Positions 57,716 to 64,000 of a stretch of DNA of 64,000 nucleotides are shown here, piece after piece. The stretch spans positions 372,001 to 436,000 of the forward strand of contig BLAL01000254.1 of the NCBI GenBank assembly GCA_015698045.1, in the 5' to 3' direction. This DNA comes from Rhizophagus clarus. Lineage: Eukaryota; Glomeromycota; Glomeromycetes; Glomerales; Glomeraceae. The notes beneath the pieces are model-generated. The model saw only the letters and a list, made by a program, of their open reading frames with translations, was not told the DNA's origin and searched no databases. Position 1 is the stretch's first letter. Every line of letters starts with the position of its first letter. Both the position numbers and the translations under genes were made by a program.

Positions 57716-59115
57716 ATGGCTACAAAACGTGGTGAAAAACGAAATATTGATGATAATGAAAGAATCTCAAGACGTAATACTGAGAAGAGTAGTGAAGCCG
57801 AGAAACGAATAAGATTATCAGACGATAACGTTGAAGGTATATATGACATGATATGTATCATATTTTTTATAAGAAATTATATAATATATAGTAAATTATA
57901 TTTTATTGTTAAAGTTAATAAAAAATCAATAGAGAAACTATTAAGAACCAATTCGCTGATAATTTCTAAGCTTGAAGTTCTTATCACCGGACAAAAAAAT
58001 CTCGAAACCCGTCTCTCGGGCATAGAAAAAAAGCTCAACGATGATAACAAAAATAATAATACAATAGATCCGGAGTATATAAAGGTAATAAAGATGAATA
58101 TTATTTAATGTAAACCTGAAATGCTAACCTCGTTTGATTAGGAGTTCGTTAAGAAGGTGTCGAAAATTTTATTTGAAAATTTTATTTATCCTTCGCAAGA
58201 CGAGTACAGACTCGCTACCGAAAAATATTTAAAAGACGAAAACCCGGAATTTATACGCCAGTTCAAAAAAAATCAATGGATTATTTTTTTCGAAAAAAAA
58301 ATTGCCCCGACTGTAAGTTAAAGCAATTATGAATTTTATTAAATTTCATACTAATATTTTTTTTTAATAGTTAGTACAACAACATAGAAGCATACGAGGG
58401 ACGTTCACGTCTAGAGTCAAAGATGTTATGTATTCTGTTTTTGAAGCGACTGGGCATAAATTACCGTCTATTAACACTCAGGTTAGTCCGTCAAAGATTC
58501 AGGAATGGAAGAGTAAGCCGGAGGTGAAAAGATGTTACAACAACCTATTTAAAAAGGTTAAAGATGGGCAACCTACGACATATATGTCGCTGATAATCGA
58601 TAAGTTGCGAAAAGAAAATAAAAATCCCTCAAAAACCCAAATAGCTTATGCGATTAGCATATGTGAAACGTACTTAAATCCTAATAATCAAAACATTCAA
58701 ATGAGCGAAAGTATAATGAAGTCGAAGATAATCAACAACTTAGTAAGTTTTTAATTTACAATTTGCAAAATGTGAATTATTTGAATTACAGTTTATTTAT
58801 TTATTTATTTATTTTTAGCAAAAGTTGGAAAATAGGGATAAATTTACACATTCAGACGACGATTCTCATGATGGTAATGATGTAGATAATGGTGGTGATG
58901 GAGCAGCTGACGATGGAGCAGGTGCGGCTGACGATGGTGCGACTAACGATGGTAGGCCTAACGATAGTGCGGCTAACGATAGTGCGGCCAACAATGGTGC
59001 GGCTAACGATAGCATAGCTGACGATGATATACTTTCTAGTGACTCTTATAACACGGAGGAGGAAGGTCGGTATGTAAATAGTTTATTAGAGAATTATGGG
59101 TTGCATAGGAAATAA
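57716..59115 (+). CDS. Divergent partner gene of the Plavaka-like element, intact, unknown fold
   Basis: Five exons: 57716-57836, 57915-58084, 58142-58312, 58371-58742 and 58819-59115, with correct phases, about 375 aa. The order is: a basic N-terminus ('MATKRGEKRNIDDNERISRR'), a coiled coil ('LLRTNSLIISKLEVLITGQK'), and a central basic/aromatic region ('LVQQHRSIRGTFTSRVKDVM', 'KIQEWKSKPEVKRCYNNLFK') that could bind DNA. Last is an Asp/Ala/Asn repeat tail ('GADDGATNDGRPNDS'-like units) ending 'LLENYGLHRK'. No domain is recognised. Its position, opposite the transposase, matches the partner gene of the CACTA element at 33096. A role as accessory subterminal-repeat binder is plausible but unproven. 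Confidence 0.7.
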
Positions 59116-59204
59116 ATATTATTTTTTATATATATCACACGTAATAGCATTTTTTTTACCATAATAATATAGTTTTAATAAATAAAATGGTTATTAATTC
59201 TTAA

Positions 59205-59430
59205 CAATACGGGTGTGACATAAATAAATCGTAGCTGAAATTTGTGTTCAATTTGTGTTCAATTTGTGTTGATAATTCTGGTAAAAAATTTGTTAATTTT
59301 GGCCAAATTTCGTTAAATTTGTTGAATTTGTGTTGAATTTGTGTTGATAATTTTTAATTTATCACGAGGGGATGATATTTAGTAATTGTGCATATACAAT
59401 TTCTGTAACGATGTACATGATTTTTTAAAA
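59205..59430. repeat. Long inverted repeat flanking the Plavaka core, right arm
   Basis: The inverse of 53270-53480: 'CGGGTGTGACATAAATAAAT', then 'TTTGTGTTCAATTTGTGTTC' units, 'TTGATAATTCTGGTAAAAAA' and 'GGGGATGATATTTAGTAATT'. It contains no gene exon. Together with copy B it brackets the transposase and partner gene. Confidence 0.8.
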
Positions 59431-59662
59431 TGCGGATTTCCGTAATTTTACGATATCGTATTTTCTGGCCAATCAAAATTAGGTTGATCCTTGCATGTGA
59501 TTTAATCATTTAATCATGCACGCGTTTTTTGTCTTATTTATTTTTGTCTCTTATTTCTTTATTCTTTTGTTCAATATTTTTAATTTTTTTGTCTCTTCTT
59601 TCTATTATTTCTTTAATTATATACAATATATTTACATATATTTCATAATTTATTGCTTTGCA

Positions 59663-60290
59663 GGTATAGAAATATTTGTTTATTAATACTAATTATTTTC
59701 GTTTTTTTTTACCTCTTTGTTACTTTGTATCGTAATACTAACAATAATATCCATGTTTCCTTTATTCCTTTTTACTTGTACTTTAATACTAACGATACTA
59801 ACAATACTAACAACATGTTTATTTTTTCCTTTCTCTTTATTTCTTTATTCTCTTTGCAGGTATAGAAATATTTATTTATTAATACTAATTATTTTAATAT
59901 TAACGCGTTTTTTTTTACCTCTTTGTTACTTTGTATCGTAATACTAACAATAATATCCATGTTTCCTTTATTCCTTTTTACTTGTACTTTAATACTAACG
60001 ATACTAACAATACTAACAACATGTTTTTTTTTCCTTTCTCTTTATTTCTTTATTCTTTTGTTCAATTACTTTGCAGGTATAGAAATATTTATTTATTAAT
60101 ACTAATTATTTTAATATTAACGCGTTTTTTTTTACCTCTTTGTTACTTTATGTCGTAATACTAACAATACTATCTACGTTTCCTTTATTCCTTTTTACTT
60201 GTACTTTAATACTAACGATAATATCCATGTTTCTTTTACTCCTTTTACTGTTTCTTTAACTCTTTTTACCTTAATACTAACAATACTAAC
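59663..60290. repeat. ~200-bp tandem array (three units)
   Basis: Units start with 'AGGTATAGAAATATTTRTTT' at about 59663, 59858 and 60076. They contain 'ACCTCTTTGTTACTTT', 'CTAACAATAATATCCATGTT' and 'AATACTAACGATACTAACAA'. The spacing is 195-218 bp. The short open frames here are repeat shadows. Confidence 0.8.
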
Positions 60291-60489
60291 AATATTTCTT
60301 TTATCTTTATATCTAATACCAACGTTACTATAGCTGTTTCTCTTCTTTTTACATCTAATTGTATCGTTTCTCTTTCTTTTTTTACTTTTATATATTCTGT
60401 ATATAGTAATAAATACTTGTAATTTTTATAATTTAATTCATATTATATCTAATAAAATATACATTATATAAACTTATAGTACAAAAATG

Positions 60490-60906
60490 AATTTTGAAAC
60501 ATTACAAAATATTTATGTAAAATTACGAATCGTCAAAATATTTTAAAAAGTTGCGAAATATTACGCAATAAAATTACACAATATTACGAACTGTAAAATT
60601 ACGAAACTTTGCATATCGTAATATTTCGAAATATTTTAAAAAGTTACAAAATATTACGCTTACGCAAACTTGCGGCGGGTCTGGAAACTTACGAAATATT
60701 ATGTAAAATTACGAAATATTGCGAATGCGTAAAATTACGGAATATTACGAACCGTAAAATTACGAAACTTTGCATATCATAATATTTCGAAATATTTTAA
60801 AAAGTTACGAAATATTACTCTTCCGCAAACTTGCGGCGGGTCTGGAAACTTACGAAATATTACGATGCGTAATCTTGCGCAACTTTTCGCACTATAAAAT
60901 TTCCTG
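60490..60906. repeat. Right subterminal region of the Plavaka-like element
   Basis: Dense words such as 'TTACGAAATATTACG', 'AAAATTACGAAACTTTGCAT' and 'GCAAACTTGCGGCGGGTCTG' (the last occurring twice, about 170 bp apart). It ends in the inverted terminus 'CTATAAAATTTCCTG'. It mirrors the left subterminal region in motif but not in the 50-bp order. Confidence 0.75.
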
Positions 60907-60908
60907 AT

Positions 60909-61779
60909 GGAGTTCGATGATGACAAATATATAACTTGCTTTTTCCTAGATCCCCGATTTAGGAGTAAGCCTCTCACAGCCAAAGCTTATTCAAGGATCG
61001 TGAGGTGCGCTACTACAATTGGTAAAAGGTTAGGATTTGATCTTAAAGAATCCAGGGCTCTATGCGAGCAAATTAAGGACTACCGTGATAATAAACCACC
61101 CTTTGATCTTGATGAATCTTGTTCTCTAGACGATCCTCTAAATTGGTGGAATTTGATCGATACTGACCCTCGACCGAACAGCCTCCCAAGAGTCGCTCGC
61201 CATCTATTAGCGATTTGTCCAAATTCCGCAAGTTGCGAACGAGGATTCTCAACACTTGGCTGGCTATTTAATGATCGGCGTTTAAATTTGAATATAAGTC
61301 GACTAGAATCCATGGCTAAAATGATCATGCATTGGAAGTCCAATGCTAAGAAAGAGCTTGGTTTTTATGGTATAGAAAAAAATGATACTCGTATTAGCGA
61401 AACTGAAATGAACATTCGAATTGCAGAGGCTCTGGCAGAAACTAATGATGATGATGATGAATGTAATGTTTTATCAAATGAAAGTTTACCTAATCAAATT
61501 ACAGTTCTTTCAGATAATTGTGTTGTCCTAATAGAACATGTATGGATCGATAAATTTGTTGATTTGTCACACAAATTAATAATTGAAGAAATTGGAGAGA
61601 TCCCGGACGACATTTTAGATGAATCTGAAGAAGAATACGAAAAAATTAATACAGATGATGGCAATGATGATGAGCAAAAAAGCGAACAAGAAAGCGATGG
61701 GGGAGGAAATTTTGATTATAATGTAGAGGATTTATTGAATGAATTCATCGATGTAGATGATGTAGATGAAGAAGAATAA
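60909..61779 (+). pseudogene. hAT transposase, C-terminal part (separated from its start)
   Basis: The frame is continuous with 51214 when the insertion is removed: 'NERFKD' + 'MEFDDDKYITCFFLDPRFR'. It includes 'LNWWNLIDTD' and the hAT dimerisation region 'LLAICPNSASCERGFSTLGW' followed by 'NDRRLNLNISRLESMAKMIM', then a long Asp/Glu-rich tail ending TAA at 61779. No other lesion is seen. On its own it lacks the BED finger and first catalytic residues, so it could only act as a dimerising fragment if expressed. Confidence 0.92.
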
Positions 61780-62457
61780 TTTTTTATTTATTTTTAGGAA
61801 ATCATTATAACAATAATTCTTTTATTAATAAAGTAAATTTGTAAATAAGTTTATAATTATATTGATTTATTTAAGAGTTTAAATTAAAAAATTTTTGTGT
61901 GACGAAATTTAAACAACACCGACGTGATGCAAACGAACTCTTTCGATCTTGTTCAATTTGTGTTCGATTTGTGTTCGATTTGTGCTGATAATTCTGGTAA
62001 AATTTCGCTCGTTTTAGCCAAATTTTGTTAAATTTGTGTTGATTCGTGTTCAATGTGTGCTCTAAAGAAAGAGAAAGAAGTTAACAATTAAATTTTATCA
62101 CACAGGGATGATGATTAGTAATTTTATATCAGTATTTGTTTAACGATGCAAGATGACTTTTTTATACAAATCACATTGTATGTATTATGCACTGATTTTT
62201 TTATTTTTTTTTAAGGGATGTACAAAATATTCTGATTTTTTTTTAAAAAAAATGATTTTTTTTTAAGAACAAAGAGAATAAACAAAGATTTATTATTTTA
62301 AGGATGATATTTAAATTTAATGATGCAAACTAATAAATCAGTATTTTGAAGAAAGGGAACAAAAAGGAATTGTCCAAATTTTATTTATAAAAGGATATTT
62401 TACGATTTACTCATCTCATTTTTTTTGCGTTTTTCCTCACATCTTAATTTTGTAAAT

Positions 62458-63159
62458 ATGCCCAATCGTCACTCTCATCGCCAGTCCCATCGTCACTCTC
62501 ATCGCCAGCCCTATCGTCACTCTCATCGCCAGCCCCATCGCCAGCCTCGTCGCTACTCTCGTCCTATTTAATGGTTCGATGAATACACCGATTACTTGGT
62601 GGAAGAAAGAAGAAGAAGAAATGACGAATTTCATAATGAATACGGGAGAGATCGATCGAGATTCTGGAGGTCAATCGCAAGAAGGTTCATATGTATAATA
62701 TTTAATATGTTAAAATATGTTAAAAATAGAATTATTATCTTTAATCCAACTAATTCGTTCGTTTGAATCAGACTAAATCGTCATTTTAGAACTTCGAGGT
62801 TCACGTCACAACGATGCCACCAAAAATGGAGGAATCTTCTCAGGAAATACCATGTATGAAAAATATAATGGCAAAAAAAAATATTTGCTTAAAATTGAAA
62901 ATATTTAACTAAATATTACTTCGTTTTTTGATATTTAGAGTTTTTGCCTTTATCGTAGCAGTGTCCCTGGAAGAAGATGGTCACGTATCAGAGCAAGATA
63001 TTATCGCACATTTAGATCAAGATTTTGGGAAAGACGAGGTAATTATAAAATTTCTATAATTAAAGTTTATTCACATCTTAAATTAACCAATTTATTTTAG
63101 ATACGCGACACGATCGTAGAAGGGCAAGAAACCTACCTACGTATCGTCACCGAAGATAA
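62458..63159 (+). pseudogene. Myb/SANT-like repeat gene, copy C (one in-frame stop)
   Basis: Four exons as in copy B: 62458-62684, 62790-62853, 62939-63038 and 63101-63159. Exon 1 begins with a His/Arg/Ser-rich run built on 'RHSHRQ' repeats. It meets TAA at 62569-62571, then continues 'WFDEYTDYLVEERRRRN' and 'SRFWRSIARR'. Exon 2 is 'TSQRCHQKWRNLLRKYH', exon 3 'RARYYRTFRSRFWERR', and the end is 'RRARNLPTYRHRR'. All splice sites and phases agree with copy B. The single TAA (possible CAA origin) is the only visible lesion. A downstream start would leave most of the domain. Confidence 0.65.
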
Positions 63160-63187
63160 TTTATTAATTTTATTATATTATTTTATA

Positions 63188-63290
63188 GTGAGTAGCTAGG
63201 CCCAGTCCGTACCAAATATCGGCTGGAGACTCACATTTTTTTTAGGCTGTGAATTGATACTGACGTCCACGTCGTACAGCCTGGGTACTA
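63188..63290 (-). ncRNA. Candidate structured RNA block, copy C
   Basis: The inverse orientation of the blocks at 831-932 and 52139-52240. GTGAGT/ACTCAC outer stem, CCAG-CCG/CGG-A-CTGG inner stem, and on the other half AGGCTGT/ACAGCCT enclosing GACG-TCCA-CGTC, here fully paired. See copy A for the compensatory change. Confidence 0.35.
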
Positions 63291-63717
63291 TTTTTTAAAA
63301 TAGTAGCGAACAAGTATCAATATTTTTTTTTTTATCAAAATTAAATAAAATAAAAATAAAATGGTGAACTTTTTTAACTGGGATTTTATTTCTTTAGTGA
63401 TAAATTTGAATTTAATTGCTAGTTTTTATCATTGGATTACGTATAATAAATACAATAAATAATTTAAATTTTAAAAAATAAATTTTTATCTGTCAGATAC
63501 TATTAACATGACGAAAATATGCCGAAACTCTATTAAAATATTAGTATTACTTATGCCGAAACTATGTCAAAATGCCGAAACTGCCAAAACTGCCGAAATG
63601 CTGAAATGCCGAAACAGTTTCGGCAGTTTCGGCAGTTTCGGCATTTTGGCATTTCGGCACTATGTATGAGTTTCAGCGTTTCGCGTTAGGCCAGATGGGT
63701 TTCGGCAAGCAACCTTA

Positions 63718-63725
63718 CTAAAACC
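63718..63725. repeat. hAT 8-bp target-site duplication, right copy
   Basis: CTAAAACC, identical to 49253-49260. Confidence 0.92.
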
Positions 63726-64000
63726 ACAATCTACTTCCCCATAGATTTGCAAAAATATAACGGTATTTCATGAGATTTTGGCTCTGGCTTCAGATTTAAA
63801 AATAGGAGTACTGTGGAAACATAAATTTTTCATTCAGGTGATCGTGCCCTTATTCATTGCGGAGAAGTATAGTGATGACGTACTTATTGCACATGATATA
63901 AGCCACCCACGTGATTCAAAAAAAGAAATATACTTATATACGAATTTGCATAATTCAGTCAATATAAGTAATTGATTCGCCCAATAATTCTTCTAGGTGG
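63726..64000 (+). other. Right flank of the hAT element with short open stretch
   Basis: About 63760-63975 is open on the plus strand ('LASDLKIGVLWKHKFFIQVI', 'EKYSDDVLIAHDISHPRD') without an upstream ATG. It may be an exon of a flanking gene whose other part lies left of 49253, but no matching frame was found there. The window ends soon after. Confidence 0.25.

Larger units (their letters stand above)
51215..60906 (-). mobile_element. 9.69-kb Plavaka/CACTA-like transposon nested in the hAT transposase
   Basis: Ends are 'CAGGAAATTTTATAG' plus a further ~25 bases with few mismatches (GGGCGAAAAATTGCGTAAG vs GTGCGAAAAGTTGCGCAAG). They are flanked by AT on both sides (51213-51214 and 60907-60908). 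Removing the element and one AT restores the hAT frame. Subterminal regions are rich in 'TTACGAAATATTACG'-type words, with a clean 50-bp array on the left. Inside are a Myb/SANT gene (minus), a Plavaka-type transposase (minus), a divergent partner gene (plus) and a ~200-bp tandem array. It is the best candidate in the window for a currently mobile autonomous element. Confidence 0.85.
61915..63345 (+). repeat. Myb/SANT-carrying repeat, copy C
   Basis: Opposite in orientation to copies A and B. The 'TTTGTGTTCGATTTGTGTTC' units are at 61950-62060, the gene at 62458-63159, the structured block at 63188-63290, then 'TACTATTTTTTAAAATAGTA' and 'GCGAACAAGTATC'. It is inserted in the right arm of the hAT element, independent of copy B. 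No target duplication was resolved. Confidence 0.8.
49261..63717 (+). mobile_element. 14.46-kb hAT transposon carrying nested insertions
   Basis: Perfect 19-bp TIRs 'TAAGGTTGCTTGCCGAAAC' lie at both ends, inverted, with the 8-bp duplication CTAAAACC outside. Subterminal arrays of 'TGCCGAAAC'/'GTTTCGGCA' (49270-49460; 63510-63710) are the probable transposase-binding sites. The transposase gene (plus) is interrupted by the 9.69-kb element at 51215-60906. Copy C of the Myb/SANT repeat occupies the right arm. Without the insertions the element would be a few kb. Ends and duplication are perfect, so it transposed into this site relatively recently, before being broken, or moved with its cargo using transposase from elsewhere. 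Confidence 0.93.

Noticed and set aside
58825-59115. Independent 96-aa acidic gene
   Set aside because: It is the last exon of the five-exon partner gene; a splice acceptor at 58817-58818 joins it in frame.

Overview
The window is strongly AT-rich eukaryotic DNA. Its coding stretches are broken by short GT–AG introns, and almost all of it is transposable-element sequence. Plavaka/CACTA, hAT and Tc1/mariner transposases, a Polinton-type DNA polymerase B and integrase, very AT-rich spacers and short introns suggest a repeat-rich early-diverging fungus. A Glomeromycotina (Rhizophagus-like) arbuscular mycorrhizal genome is my best guess, by inference and not from any database match. I see no rRNA, tRNA or CRISPR array. 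No conserved host housekeeping gene is recognisable. The best candidate for a non-transposon gene is a six-exon gene of unknown function at 3088-4245.

Layout. 0-15 kb: AT-rich spacer holding copy A of a dispersed repeat (770-2075), the unknown gene, tandem arrays (5.9-6.9 kb), a decayed coding remnant (7.0-7.8 kb), inverted-repeat elements (7.8-9.0 kb), a 533-bp TA-flanked element whose empty site survives in a paralogous repeat copy (9906-10438), and a small poly(A) retrocopy with 17-bp target-site duplications (11.0 kb). 16-28.9 kb: a decayed self-synthesising element. It has a primase/UL9-like helicase, protein-primed PolB and retroviral-type integrase, and beside them a Gag-like protein with a zinc knuckle, a retroviral-type aspartic protease and coiled-coil proteins. 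There is no reverse transcriptase and no recognisable double-jelly-roll capsid gene. 28.9-35.7 kb: a CACTA element (CACTAG termini) with a decayed transposase and a divergent partner gene. 36.0-38.1 kb: a non-autonomous hAT element (8-bp TSD) packed with palindromic repeats. 39.5-41.2 kb: a Tc1/mariner-type element (TA TSD). 41.6-46.7 kb: a second, decayed hAT element that truncates a multi-exon gene at 46.7-48.1 kb.

49.26-63.72 kb: a 14.5-kb hAT element with perfect 19-bp TIRs and 8-bp TSDs. Its transposase is cut in two by a 9.7-kb Plavaka/CACTA-like element (51215-60906). That inner element carries an apparently intact seven-exon transposase, a divergent intact five-exon partner gene, and copy B of a repeat-borne Myb/SANT-like gene. 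Removing the inner element and one copy of its AT duplication restores the hAT reading frame. Copy C of the Myb/SANT repeat lies in the right arm of the hAT element.

The repeat-borne Myb/SANT gene (copies A, B and C) travels with a conserved ~100-bp block that can fold into nested hairpins and shows a compensatory base-pair change between copies. Most premature stops in the decayed transposon genes read as C-to-T changes at Arg/Gln/Trp codons, as expected from cytosine deamination. Frames, exon joins and motifs were read by eye. Family names rest on motif recognition without a search.
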